Below are positions 8,006 through 18,044 of a stretch of 58,632 bases of DNA, piece by piece. Both the position numbers and the translations under genes were made by a program. The stretch spans positions 1 to 58,632 of the forward strand of contig MPUH01000387.1 of assembly GCA_001970955.1 (NCBI GenBank). Direction: 5' to 3'. Under the pieces are notes generated by a model. That model was not told the DNA's origin, ran no database searches, and saw only the letters and a list, made by a program, of their open reading frames with translations. Source of the stretch: Stentor coeruleus. Taxonomy: Eukaryota; Ciliophora; Heterotrichea; Heterotrichida; Stentoridae. Positions within the stretch are counted from its first letter, which is position 1. Each line of letters begins with the position of its first letter.

Positions 8006-9391
8006 ATGGTTGCTTTAATTACTGCACTGATATTTGCGATTTCTGAGCAGACAATAAACAATTTGTTTAGAGATATTGTTGTATCTATAGAAGCAGATAC
8101 TAAAGATTATCTAATTCCTGACCAGTTTATTCAAATTGATATGGAAAGATCGCTTTCTATGATGCTCAGAGACATCCATATAGAAAAGCTAACAATAGAA
8201 GGATACGAAGCTACAATGATCAGTCCCGATTCAATCGACCTAGACATAAAAACTCTAAACCTAAAACTTTCCTTCAAATACGAATACGCAATCAACCATC
8301 TAGGCGATCAAGGTTCAGCTAGACTAGAAATTCTCAATAGTACCTTATCAACAACAGCAGTTTCTTCAGATCCATCAACAATAAAATTTTCACCAGTAAA
8401 CACAAAAGTTAAAATTGGAGAATTGTTCATTGAAGTCCTTCGTCCAAAATCCGTAAATCAAAACTGGTTTTTCTCTATGTTTAAATCCGACATAAAAGAC
8501 TTAGTCAGTAACATGTTAAAAAACTCCTTAAACATGGCAATTGAATCTATAAACCTAAAAGATACATACATCCCTATTTCTAATAGTGGGATATGTTTTA
8601 ATTATTCCTTATCCCATCCATTAAAAGTTACTAATACTATGCTCGAAGCTGATTTTCTAGGAATTTTCGTTCAAGATTCTAATCCGAACTATAACCCTCC
8701 AATACCAAAACCAAAAAATTTCATGACAACTAATGATCAAGGTATTCAAATATTAGCAAGTGATTATATTATAAACAGTTTATCATATTCAGCTTATAAG
8801 TTAGAATTATTAAATTTTACTATAACCTCATCACAACTTCCTATAGATTTCCCTTTTGACTTAACGACAACTATTTTTGGTATGATTATCCCTGAACTTA
8901 TAACAGAATATGGTCTTGGTAAACCTTTAGCTTTTTCATGTATTTTTGCTCAACCACCTGAATTGATTTTTGCTGATAATCCTGAATGGTCAGTAACAGT
9001 TCAAGCTTCAGGGTTTATGGAATGTCAAGTTCTTGTTGAATCTGATATCGCATTACTATTAGGGATTTCTCTTATTAGCGATAGCACACTTTATTTAGAA
9101 AACTGGAAATTAAAAGGGACAATTAATGATATTGAAATCAAAAATATCGAATGTATCGCTGGGACTATTAAAGCTGAAACTAGGGCACTTAAAGAATTTA
9201 TCAATACTTTTATGAAATTCTATATAGATACCCTTAATAAGAGCTTTTTAGATGAAGGTATTGAAATCCCATCTTATGGAAGATTCAATCTTACAGACTC
9301 TAAAATGAAATCAGGCTCAGGGTATGTGTATTTGCTTATAAACCCTAGTATTTCTTTTACATTAGAAGATCTTATTAATTATTTAGACTAA
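8006..9391 (+). CDS. BPI/LBP/CETP-superfamily lipid-binding protein, secreted, 461 aa
   Basis: Begins with a signal-peptide-like hydrophobic stretch (MVALITALIFAISEQ). It then shows the two-barrel BPI layout: a first half with alternating amphipathic strands ending in a Cys-poor linker, then the typical QILASDYIINSLSYSAYK start of the second barrel at about 248-265 and an ILLxVNP-like ending (LLINPSISFTLEDLINYLD). Family members bind lipids or lipopolysaccharide in a hydrophobic groove. In ciliates such proteins may act on bacterial prey or in lipid transfer, which is inference. The start context is TTATATAAATGG. The TAA stop is followed with no gap by the ATG of the PIKfyve gene. Confidence 0.82.
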   Translation: MVALITALIFAISEQTINNLFRDIVVSIEADTKDYLIPDQFIQIDMERSLSMMLRDIHIEKLTIEGYEATMISPDSIDLDIKTLNLKLSFKYEYAINHLGDQGSARLEILNSTLSTTAVSSDPSTIKFSPVNTKVKIGELFIEVLRPKSVNQNWFFSMFKSDIKDLVSNMLKNSLNMAIESINLKDTYIPISNSGICFNYSLSHPLKVTNTMLEADFLGIFVQDSNPNYNPPIPKPKNFMTTNDQGIQILASDYIINSLSYSAYKLELLNFTITSSQLPIDFPFDLTTTIFGMIIPELITEYGLGKPLAFSCIFAQPPELIFADNPEWSVTVQASGFMECQVLVESDIALLLGISLISDSTLYLENWKLKGTINDIEIKNIECIAGTIKAETRALKEFINTFMKFYIDTLNKSFLDEGIEIPSYGRFNLTDSKMKSGSGYVYLLINPSISFTLEDLINYLD

Positions 9392-12300
9392 ATGGCTGAG
9401 AAAATTGCTTCACTCTCCAGACTGTCTTGGATGCCTGATGTAAATGCTAAAGCTTGTTATAAATGCGAAAAACAATTCAATTCATTTCGTAGAAGGCATC
9501 ATTGTAGATACTGTGGTTTACTTTTCTGTACTAAATGCTCTAAAACTGATGTTATACTTAAAAACGGTGTAAAACTTGATAGGACCTGCGATAAATGCCT
9601 TGGGGTTTTGGCTATGCCTGAGATAAAAAACCCTCAACCTCTAGCCCAATACCCTTATTTCCCTAAAGATAATTCTGTTTTTATTGAAGAAGATCCTGAT
9701 GATATTATAACAGAACCTGCAAATGATGCAAATATAGACTTACAGTATCTTTTTAATGATGATATTGAATATAATGTTGATAATTTAGAACTTGGGGATT
9801 TTGCTAATACGGAAGAACTTGAAAATTATCTGATTTTTCGATGTAAGGAAAATTTAAAAGATGCTAAGGCTGAGGATTGGACTGAATGTCTTTCGATGAC
9901 TATTAAAGATGTTGTTAAGAATATAAAACCTAGTAAAAAAGATGCTATGAATTTGAATAAGTATTTAAGGATTGTTGGGTTTCCTGTTGAAGACAAGTGT
10001 AGGTTTTTTAAAGGGATTGTTTTTAAGAGACAGTTAGCGAATAAAAGGATGCCGAATAAGATTAGAAATCCGAGGATTTTGATTTTAGTTGGGTCAACAG
10101 GGTATTTTTTAGGGGATAAGAAAATTGTGATGCTGCAGAAGATTATTGAACAGGAAGATAATTATGTTAAGATTTTGGTGGATTTGATTAAAAATCATAT
10201 TAAACCTGATTTGATACTGTTGGAAAATAGTATGCCTTTTAATATTTTGGATGAGTTGATGAAGTTAGGGATTTCTGTGCTGCTTAATGTGAAGAAAAAA
10301 ATCCTAAAACTCGTTTCGCGGTTAACTTCAGCGAAAATCCTCAACTCCATCAATCAAAGCTTATATGAAAACTCAAACTACCTCGGTTCTTGCGTTGAGT
10401 TCTGGCAGCAAAAAATTAATAACGACACTTACTGTTTTTTCCAAGCCAATGAAGGGTCAAATTTATGTGGTTCAGTATTATTCAACCCTCTTGGAGTAGA
10501 TAAAAAAGTCCTAAAAGCAATAATAATGCGTTTATGTGTTCAATATCGAAGTATTTTATTAGAAAAAACGCTTTTAAGTTTGTTTTCAATACAAAAAATA
10601 AACTACGAAGACTTTCACAGTTCAGGAAGTTCATTTGTCCATGTATCTACATGTAGAGGGAAAATGTGTTCAAGGCCTAAAATCCATTCAATTGAGTACT
10701 ACTCAAAAAACGGTAAATCTCTTGGGGATTTTATAAAATATAGCCTGTCAAATGTTTTAGAAAAATGCGAAAATCTATGTGAAAAAAAGCTTTTCGACCA
10801 TAAATACTACTACTATAAAAACAAAGGTCGGGTAAAAATCACGTATTCTAAACAAGATGAACATTTTAGCACTTTGCAAATATACCGAGAATGTCTTGTT
10901 TGTTCCAAAAAAACTCAAACACAAAAGCTTTCAGACCTAGCTTGGAAGTTTTCCTTCAATAAATTCATTGATAATTTTTTCCACACTGGTCTTTTAAGCC
11001 ACTCAACTTGTTCCCATAATTTCTACACAAAAGGAAAATTTGTATTTGCCTTAGCTAACTTATCAATAAATATCTCATATGAAAAAACAAACAATTATTA
11101 TATTTATAAAGACATAGAATACAATCCAATTATAATCCAAACTTTATTTGAAGAAAAATGGAAGGAACTTTTAGACTCAGGAAAAAGTTTACTCATGGAA
11201 TTAAAACCAAAAAAAGAATGTTTTTTTAATTTAAGTTTATATAATTTCAGTGAAGAAAATTGCCTTGAAGATGGTGCTCTTATAAACATGGCAATCCGAG
11301 CTGTAGAACAAAGTTTTATGAATGTTGAAGACAATTATATATCAATAAAATCCCAAAATCCTCAAGATTATTTAGAAGTCGAGTATTTGAAAAAAACATT
11401 TTTTTCACATATATCAAATCTTGTAGTTCATTTAGAAGGGGCAATGGAATTACTTGATAATATTGAAACAAGAAAGACTATAAAAGATATTGAAAAAGGA
11501 CCTTTAGAGTTTTCTGTAAGCAAATATTATGAAATTCCTTGTTTATTAAGTAAAATTACTGATAAATTTGATTTGCTTAAAGATAAGAATTTTAGATATT
11601 TACAAGAAGGAATACCAGGTTTTTATAATAAAGATATGAAATTTGCTGTAAATGTTGAAGAAGATGATACTTTATCGATTATTGCTTATGCTTTAAGTTC
11701 GAATGAATATTTTGATGTTATGGAGGAATATGAGGATAATACTGATGATATTTATGAGAGGATTGAAAGTGATTTACTTGCTGCTAAAGATGAACATTTT
11801 ACGTTTAGTGATGAAAATTATGATAATGATGGGTTTAGTAGTGATATACAAAGGGAGAGTTTTAAAGAAATATATGGGGATTCGATATCGGTTAAATTGG
11901 TTGCGTATTTTTATAAACAGTTTCATGGAATGAGGCATTTTTATTCTGGGACACATAAAGATTTTTTGCTTTCAATAGCTCAGGCGAAAAGGGAGGAATT
12001 GCATTTGGGGAAGAGTAAAGCATATTTTAAAGTTTCAGTTGATGAAAGATATATTATTAAGTTTATAGGAGAAAGGCAATTCCGTATGTTCACAGACTTC
12101 GCCCCAAACTATTTCCGTCATTGTTGTAAAAATAAATTCCATAACATGCCTTCTTGCCTAGCTAAAATTCTTGGGGCTTTTTCTATTCAAATAAAAAACC
12201 ATTCAACTAATAAAACCCGTCAAGAATATATCCTCATAAACGAAAACCTTACATACAAACAACCTAAAAACATATTAATTTACGATCTAAAAGGGACAAT

Positions 12301-12679
12301 AAATAAAAGACGTAAAGTACAAGAAGGTGATGAAAAGACAAAAATGGACTTAAACTATGTAGAATTCACAGAAGGGCTGCCGATAATCTTAAAAGCTGAT
12401 GATAAGAAAAGATTAGATGCTGAGATTTGGAATGATACACTTTTTTTATCACAGCAAAATATTGTTGATTACTCACTTTTACTCATACTGAATACAGAGA
12501 AAAAAATTATAAACTATGGGATTATAGATTATATGGAACAATATACATTTGAAAGAGCTATTGAGAGTAAATATAAATCAGTTGTTGGCACTGAGGTACC
12601 AACAATTATTTATCCGAAAGAGTATAAGAATAGGTTTAGGCAACATATGATACAGATGTATTTTATGAGTGTTGAATAA
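9392..12679 (+). CDS. PIKFYVE: 1-phosphatidylinositol-3-phosphate 5-kinase (PIKfyve/Fab1), 1095 aa
   Basis: This makes PI(3,5)P2 on endolysosomal membranes. The FYVE zinc finger is at about 13-70 (WMPD, CYKCEKQF, RRRHHCRYCG, FCTKCS), which binds PI3P. The CCT/TCP1-like chaperonin domain is at about 195-330 (GIVFKRQLANKRMPNKIRNPRIL, the Fab1 hallmark). The Fab1-specific Cys-rich region is at about 410-545. The PIP kinase domain lies at about 810-1095, with YFKVSVDERYIIKFI, the YDLKGTINKRR motif, NIVDYSLLL, and YGIIDYMEQYTFE providing catalytic and metal-binding acids. It is shorter than animal PIKfyve (about 2100 aa) and lacks the DEP domain. The start must be at 9392 because the FYVE domain begins a dozen residues later, so its 5' UTR would lie inside the upstream gene. 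Confidence 0.95.
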   Translation: MAEKIASLSRLSWMPDVNAKACYKCEKQFNSFRRRHHCRYCGLLFCTKCSKTDVILKNGVKLDRTCDKCLGVLAMPEIKNPQPLAQYPYFPKDNSVFIEEDPDDIITEPANDANIDLQYLFNDDIEYNVDNLELGDFANTEELENYLIFRCKENLKDAKAEDWTECLSMTIKDVVKNIKPSKKDAMNLNKYLRIVGFPVEDKCRFFKGIVFKRQLANKRMPNKIRNPRILILVGSTGYFLGDKKIVMLQKIIEQEDNYVKILVDLIKNHIKPDLILLENSMPFNILDELMKLGISVLLNVKKKILKLVSRLTSAKILNSINQSLYENSNYLGSCVEFWQQKINNDTYCFFQANEGSNLCGSVLFNPLGVDKKVLKAIIMRLCVQYRSILLEKTLLSLFSIQKINYEDFHSSGSSFVHVSTCRGKMCSRPKIHSIEYYSKNGKSLGDFIKYSLSNVLEKCENLCEKKLFDHKYYYYKNKGRVKITYSKQDEHFSTLQIYRECLVCSKKTQTQKLSDLAWKFSFNKFIDNFFHTGLLSHSTCSHNFYTKGKFVFALANLSINISYEKTNNYYIYKDIEYNPIIIQTLFEEKWKELLDSGKSLLMELKPKKECFFNLSLYNFSEENCLEDGALINMAIRAVEQSFMNVEDNYISIKSQNPQDYLEVEYLKKTFFSHISNLVVHLEGAMELLDNIETRKTIKDIEKGPLEFSVSKYYEIPCLLSKITDKFDLLKDKNFRYLQEGIPGFYNKDMKFAVNVEEDDTLSIIAYALSSNEYFDVMEEYEDNTDDIYERIESDLLAAKDEHFTFSDENYDNDGFSSDIQRESFKEIYGDSISVKLVAYFYKQFHGMRHFYSGTHKDFLLSIAQAKREELHLGKSKAYFKVSVDERYIIKFIGERQFRMFTDFAPNYFRHCCKNKFHNMPSCLAKILGAFSIQIKNHSTNKTRQEYILINENLTYKQPKNILIYDLKGTINKRRKVQEGDEKTKMDLNYVEFTEGLPIILKADDKKRLDAEIWNDTLFLSQQNIVDYSLLLILNTEKKIINYGIIDYMEQYTFERAIESKYKSVVGTEVPTIIYPKEYKNRFRQHMIQMYFMSVE

Positions 12680-12707
12680 TATTTTATATAATTTTTCATT
12701 GAATAAC

Positions 12708-13796
12708 ATGGATAATTTAAAATACATGGAAGCTGAGTATATTGGAGCTGTGAAGATCAGAGATGGGCTTTTTATAGGCGATAAAGCTACGAGTCAAGAT
12801 TTAGATTTTATTGTATCAAGTAAAATTACCCACATAATAAACACAAGTAGTTCAGAAGTCAGCAATGAATGGGTTTCCCTCGGAATAACCTATCTCTCTT
12901 TTCCCTGGGAAGACAGTGAAACCCAGCTTATTTTCGAAGAAAACAGCGATACATTCGAAAAATGCTATAACTTCATTGAAGACACTTTAGAACTTGGTGA
13001 AAGCGTGCTAATAAATTCAGTTAGAGGCGAGTCCCGATGTGTATGTGTAGTATTAGGTTTCTTAATGAAAAAGTACAAATGGGCCTTAACAAAGTCTTTA
13101 GAATTTTTAAACTCTCGCAAACCAGACTGTAAAATCAAACCGAATTTCCTTTTCCAACTTGTAAAACTTGAAAATTCCCTTGTTCGTTCATTAGGATTCC
13201 CTTTATCCAAGCTTTGGGATAAAACAGAAGAACTTGAAGAAACTATATTAAGAAACACATATTTAAACTCCAGACCTGGGGCTTTTTGCTTTTTGGAACC
13301 TGATAAAATTAAGAAGAAAACAAAGCTCAAATGGGCGGATGGGGGAAAAAACATCAAGTCCAAACTGGAAATCAATGGGTTTAAAAACCCTATAGAAAAT
13401 GGTCTGATATTATTAAAATCATGTGTTAAAGGGAAAAAAGATAAGATTCTAGTCCAACCACCGAAATCGGTAAAGTCGTCGAGAAGCGTAAATACTTTGA
13501 CTGTGAAGAATTTTAGTGATAGTGCTAAAGAATATGGGAGTTTTGAGGATTTGAAAGTTAGGAAGGTTGTTAGGACAAATAGTGTGAGTAAAAGAGAAAA
13601 TTCACCATTTTTGAGGGATTTTAAGAAGATTGTCCCTAAGACTAAGAAGAAATTGCCGGCTTTTGCTTTGTTGGGATTTGTTGAAATCGCAAAGGGACAG
13701 AAAAAGGATACAGGAAGTAAAGGTAGGGCGGGATCAGCAAGGCCACCTTCTCCTTTTTCACACCCAACTTATCTGTCGAATCTTCGAAAAAATTGA
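12708..13796 (+). CDS. Dual-specificity phosphatase-like pseudophosphatase, 362 aa
   Basis: Residues 10-160 have the DSP fold (GLFIGDKATSQD, HIINTSS, GITYLSFPWEDSE, then ESVLINSVRGESRCVCVVLGFLM, then CKIKPNFLFQL). The active-site loop should read HC-x5-R; here it is Asn103-Ser104-VRGES-Arg110. The nucleophilic Cys is Ser and the preceding His is Asn, so hydrolysis by the usual mechanism is not expected. A role as a phospho-binding scaffold is plausible. A basic, Ser-rich tail (about 200-362) follows. The first ATG in frame is 12708; an upstream GTG at 12669 would overlap the PIKfyve stop and is not used. The gene ends TGA followed at once by TAA, the only TGA stop in the window. Confidence 0.82.
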   Translation: MDNLKYMEAEYIGAVKIRDGLFIGDKATSQDLDFIVSSKITHIINTSSSEVSNEWVSLGITYLSFPWEDSETQLIFEENSDTFEKCYNFIEDTLELGESVLINSVRGESRCVCVVLGFLMKKYKWALTKSLEFLNSRKPDCKIKPNFLFQLVKLENSLVRSLGFPLSKLWDKTEELEETILRNTYLNSRPGAFCFLEPDKIKKKTKLKWADGGKNIKSKLEINGFKNPIENGLILLKSCVKGKKDKILVQPPKSVKSSRSVNTLTVKNFSDSAKEYGSFEDLKVRKVVRTNSVSKRENSPFLRDFKKIVPKTKKKLPAFALLGFVEIAKGQKKDTGSKGRAGSARPPSPFSHPTYLSNLRKN

Positions 13797-13841
13797 TAAA
13801 TATGTAAAAAACTATCAAAAAATGACTAATAATATTTATAT

Positions 13842-16800
13842 ATGGCTGATACACTATTGAATTCATTTATTCCCCCAGAAACGGAGACTACACCAGCCAC
13901 AGGGAGCATAGGTGAGATTGTCCAAGGTCTAATCCAAACATTATCTTCTGAAGATGATATGGAAGTACTTGCTGCAGTATCTCAGCTTTCTTCTATATTA
14001 TCTTTAGCTCCAGAAGACTCATTTAGCTCTATATCAATTGAAAATTTAATCTCAGCTCTTGTCATTTGCTTAAACAAGTCATTTCCTGATATATCTCTTT
14101 ATACATTAATGTCTATCAACTGCATATTTGATTCTGTAGCTAATTCTGTTAACGCTTTTGCTGCTTGTGGAGGTATCCCTCCTCTTTGTGCAAAACTCGT
14201 CAACTTTGAATATATCGATATGGCTGAGCATGCAATAAAAACTTTAGAACGTTTAGCTTTTGATCATTCAAGTTCTTTACTTAATGAAGGTGTTTTTACT
14301 GCAATGATTAATATGATGGATTTCTTTGAAAAAAACACTCAAGTCAAAATTATATCATTTGCTGTGACGATTGCTTCAAATGTATCTTCAGAAGATTTAC
14401 TAGTAAATCATATCATTCCTGTATTACCAGTGATAGCTAACACTTTGCAGTTCAGAGGAAGTGAATCTTTAGAAATGAATAGACTCGGGTTGAAATTTTT
14501 CTCAGTATTAGGTGAGAGTATTCTACGTATCTCTTCCAACGACTTAGAAAAACTTAAAAAGCACTTAGAAAGTATAGCTGAATTTGGGATGATTCAAAAC
14601 ATAATTGAATTAGTCTCAGCAAGTAATGAATTCAAGCTCCCATGTTTTAAGCTTATTCGTCGTCTAAGTGAACATTCCGCTGAAATAGTCTTTCTTTTTC
14701 ATCAAATTGGAGGTATTTCCATAATAAACTCAGTCCTCAGTTCTGAAGATCCTCAAGCCGAACTCCCATTATATTACTTAGAAGCAATAAATCTAGTCGA
14801 TTCCCTTCTACCAAAAAGTAACACCGATACTAAACTTCTTCAATGTTATACAGAAAATGCACATTTATTAAGTTCTTTAAGAGAAATTATATTCCCAAGA
14901 ATCTTACAAATCTATGAGCAATCTGTAAATAAAAGTGTTAGGCAGATATTATTGAATATTATTAGGAAAATTATCCAGTTTTCTAATGAAAATTTTAGTC
15001 TACAAGGTATTAGTCCAGCACAGTTTGCATGTTTTACTTCTGAAGTAATGAATTCAAAAAGCTTAGAGTCTATAAGAACAATGCTAACGATAATATTGTT
15101 GTTGTATGAAAAAATACCTGAGGAAGTGGCGTATAGTTTTTTGAGGGAAGGGGTTTCTGAGAAAGTTCAAGAACTTAAGAATTTTAGTGTGGTAAAAGAG
15201 TTAGTTGAACCTTTTCAGTCTTTGTATGAACTTATAGCTAACCCGTTGAATGATTTGAAGAAATTTGTAATAAAAACAGGGATTTCGGTGGATTCTTATA
15301 TGCTAAATGAAGTTATAAAATATAATAAACAGAGGCTTGAGATTGGACAAGGTACCGAAGCTGAAGTTCTAGACAAAGAGTCTGCTTTATCCAAACTTTA
15401 TGAACTCGCCCACATAGATATCTGTAAAACTATAGAAGAAATTATTAAAAAAGTTGATGAATACTACAAACCTGAAGCCTTATCTATAGGCTCTGAACTA
15501 AGAACTCTAGTAAAAGACCTTGAATCAGAAAACTCAAACGGGCTTATCAAACTCAAAGATTTACTAAACAGTGATCAAGGTTTAACACTACACGAAATAA
15601 CATCTTCAGGTCTTATAACTACCTTATACAACTACTTAACTCAAAACTTTAAATCCAACATAAAAACCTGTACTTCTCGTATCCAAGATTTCCTTCAGAT
15701 CTTTGCCAAACCATCCAGAAACTCACAAACTTTCTTAGACATTCTAACAAGTCATTTAGTCGACCTTCTTAAATACGTCCAACATTTCACTATTATGCTA
15801 TATGAAACCTCAGGTTCATCAAACAGTATTGCCGCATTAAAATCCTTATCAGTCCGTTTAAGACTAACCTTTTTATATCAGCCTCCAGATGACTCTACAT
15901 CCCCAGAACTCGCCCTTCAGCATCAGTTTTTTTCTCAAATCAACAGTTTTTCTTTAAACACCGAATCATATCATATTTTCGACATATTCTATCAAGCATT
16001 TCTTAAAATTACATGCCAAGAGCATCTAGATTCTTTTATATCAGCATTTGAAAGAAATAATACTGAAAGTAGAGGTATAAATCAAGGTCAATTACAGATG
16101 GTCCGCCAACAACTTAGACTTCAACAACTTTTTTTAGATCATTCTGATATCCTTTCGGCACTTGAAGAAAAAGGTATAAGAAGTGAAGGTGCTGATGAAT
16201 TATTACAAGCAATGAGAGCAAGAAAAGATTCATCTCAAATATATGGGGGAAATGAAGATATAGAAGATGAACCACATATACAAACAACATATTTAGATGT
16301 AAGAAAAGAGAGTGCTGTTGATTTAAGAAATGTTAAGGTTAAAATGTTTATAGGGGAAAATGAGGTTCAAAGATATTCGACAATTTTTGAAATAAACAGT
16401 AAAAACAATTCTGAAGAAGGGTTACTAATAAAATTTTATTTCATATTAGAAAACGATAAAGACGAACCTTTACCAAGTGTTTTAATAAACAACCTATGTG
16501 AAGAACTTATAAAAAACTCTTTAAATACCCCATTACCAAATACAGAAAAAGTATTCACCCCGATATGTTTATTGAAACTTATAAGTTTATTAAATGCAAA
16601 CCTAAACAATTTCCTCAGCCCAAATTCAGTGCTTTTTAATTCAGTTAATCAGCTTTGTAAACCAAGTTCTTCTTCAACATTTATAAGTTATAAACTCTCA
16701 GCTTTATTAGGTAAACAAACTTCAGATATGCTTGCTATGGTTGGTGGTATGGCCCCAGATTGGATAAAAGCTTTACCTTTACATTCACCTCATTTATTTA

Positions 16801-18044
16801 ATTTCTCTCAAAGATTTGAGTTTTTCAGGTCTCTAGCTTTTGGTGGTGGTCGATCATTATATTTTTATTCTCAAACTAAAAAGAATTTTTCTGTTAGGAT
16901 GTTAAGGCAAAAAGCTATGGTACCAAGACAAGGGATTTTAGAAGCTGGGAAAAAAATATTAAGTGATCCTGGACTTCTAAGATTTGGGGTATTAGAATTT
17001 GATTTTGAAGGAGAAGAAGGAACAGGTACTGGACCAACATTAGAATTTTATACTATGATAAGTGAAGAGATTAGAAAACTTGATATATGGAGAGACTCTG
17101 GGGAGAAAAATGGTCTTTTTCCAGGACCTTTAAATGGTCAGGATATAAACAAAATTACTTCAATTTTCACATTTATAGGCCGACTTGTAGCTAAAGCTTT
17201 ATTTGATGACCGTTTATTGAACCTTCCTTTTAATAAAGTGTTTTGGAAACTTGTTTTGAATAAACCACTCAGTTTATTAGATCTAGAAAGTGTTGATGGG
17301 GATATTGGAAGATATATACTTGAACTTAATCAAATCGCTAAACAAAAAACTCAGATTATTGAAGAATATCAAGATATTGATATTAGGGAAAAACATATAA
17401 GGAGGATTGATTTGAAAGGAGTTCGTGTTGAAGATATGCATTTAACATTTACTTTACCTGGATATGAACATATTGAATTGAAACCTAATGGGAAAAATGT
17501 GTTTGTGAATATTGAGAATATTGAAGAATATATTGTTAGAGCTACAGAAAAAACTCTTTTGCAAACTTGTCAGGCTAAAGCTTTTAGGAAAGGTTTTGAG
17601 AAATTATTTCCTATTGAGACTCTTTGTGCTTTTGAATTAGAGGAACTGGAAAGTGTTGTTTGTGGAAAAGGATGTGAAAGTTGGGAATTGGTAGTTTTAG
17701 AAGCAGTTGTAGTTCCAACTCATGGATATACAAGATCTTCGGCGGTATTTAAGAATTTGCTTAAACTTATGGCATCTTTTACAGGAGAAGAAAGGAAAAT
17801 GTTTTTACAGTTTGTTACTGGGTGTCCCAGGTTACCGATTGGAGGGTTTAAAGCTCTAACCCCACCATTAACTGTTGTCAGAAGGGCTCCAAGTAACCCA
17901 AAAATAAGTCCTGACAAGTATTTACCTAGTGTGATGACATGTCAGAATTATTTGAAATTACCTGAGTACTCAAGCTACCAAGTACTAGAAAAGCAGATAA
18001 GATATGCGTTTACTGAAGCAAAAGAAGCCTTTCACTTATCATAG
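13842..18044 (+). CDS. HECT-type E3 ubiquitin ligase, TRIP12/UPL3-like, 1400 aa
   Basis: The N-terminal 380 residues or so are armadillo-like helical repeats beginning LIQTLSSEDDMEVLAAVSQLSSIL, with ACGGIPPLCAKLVNFEYIDMAEHAIKTLERL, the arrangement of TRIP12 and plant UPL3/UPL4. The middle is helical. The HECT domain covers about 1030-1400 (RFGVLEFDFEGEEGTGTGPTLEFY, FIGRLVAKALFDDRLLNLPFN, MTCQNYLKLPEYS). The catalytic Cys is Cys1367, 33 residues before the end, in the canonical place. It forms a thioester with ubiquitin and transfers it to substrates. The start is the ATG in TTTATATATGG, 45 nt after the pseudophosphatase stop. Confidence 0.93.
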   Translation: MADTLLNSFIPPETETTPATGSIGEIVQGLIQTLSSEDDMEVLAAVSQLSSILSLAPEDSFSSISIENLISALVICLNKSFPDISLYTLMSINCIFDSVANSVNAFAACGGIPPLCAKLVNFEYIDMAEHAIKTLERLAFDHSSSLLNEGVFTAMINMMDFFEKNTQVKIISFAVTIASNVSSEDLLVNHIIPVLPVIANTLQFRGSESLEMNRLGLKFFSVLGESILRISSNDLEKLKKHLESIAEFGMIQNIIELVSASNEFKLPCFKLIRRLSEHSAEIVFLFHQIGGISIINSVLSSEDPQAELPLYYLEAINLVDSLLPKSNTDTKLLQCYTENAHLLSSLREIIFPRILQIYEQSVNKSVRQILLNIIRKIIQFSNENFSLQGISPAQFACFTSEVMNSKSLESIRTMLTIILLLYEKIPEEVAYSFLREGVSEKVQELKNFSVVKELVEPFQSLYELIANPLNDLKKFVIKTGISVDSYMLNEVIKYNKQRLEIGQGTEAEVLDKESALSKLYELAHIDICKTIEEIIKKVDEYYKPEALSIGSELRTLVKDLESENSNGLIKLKDLLNSDQGLTLHEITSSGLITTLYNYLTQNFKSNIKTCTSRIQDFLQIFAKPSRNSQTFLDILTSHLVDLLKYVQHFTIMLYETSGSSNSIAALKSLSVRLRLTFLYQPPDDSTSPELALQHQFFSQINSFSLNTESYHIFDIFYQAFLKITCQEHLDSFISAFERNNTESRGINQGQLQMVRQQLRLQQLFLDHSDILSALEEKGIRSEGADELLQAMRARKDSSQIYGGNEDIEDEPHIQTTYLDVRKESAVDLRNVKVKMFIGENEVQRYSTIFEINSKNNSEEGLLIKFYFILENDKDEPLPSVLINNLCEELIKNSLNTPLPNTEKVFTPICLLKLISLLNANLNNFLSPNSVLFNSVNQLCKPSSSSTFISYKLSALLGKQTSDMLAMVGGMAPDWIKALPLHSPHLFNFSQRFEFFRSLAFGGGRSLYFYSQTKKNFSVRMLRQKAMVPRQGILEAGKKILSDPGLLRFGVLEFDFEGEEGTGTGPTLEFYTMISEEIRKLDIWRDSGEKNGLFPGPLNGQDINKITSIFTFIGRLVAKALFDDRLLNLPFNKVFWKLVLNKPLSLLDLESVDGDIGRYILELNQIAKQKTQIIEEYQDIDIREKHIRRIDLKGVRVEDMHLTFTLPGYEHIELKPNGKNVFVNIENIEEYIVRATEKTLLQTCQAKAFRKGFEKLFPIETLCAFELEELESVVCGKGCESWELVVLEAVVVPTHGYTRSSAVFKNLLKLMASFTGEERKMFLQFVTGCPRLPIGGFKALTPPLTVVRRAPSNPKISPDKYLPSVMTCQNYLKLPEYSSYQVLEKQIRYAFTEAKEAFHLS

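Noticed and set aside
12669..12707. Upstream extension of the pseudophosphatase ORF
   Set aside because: The extension begins with GTG and overlaps the PIKfyve stop; the first ATG (12708) fits the family start better.
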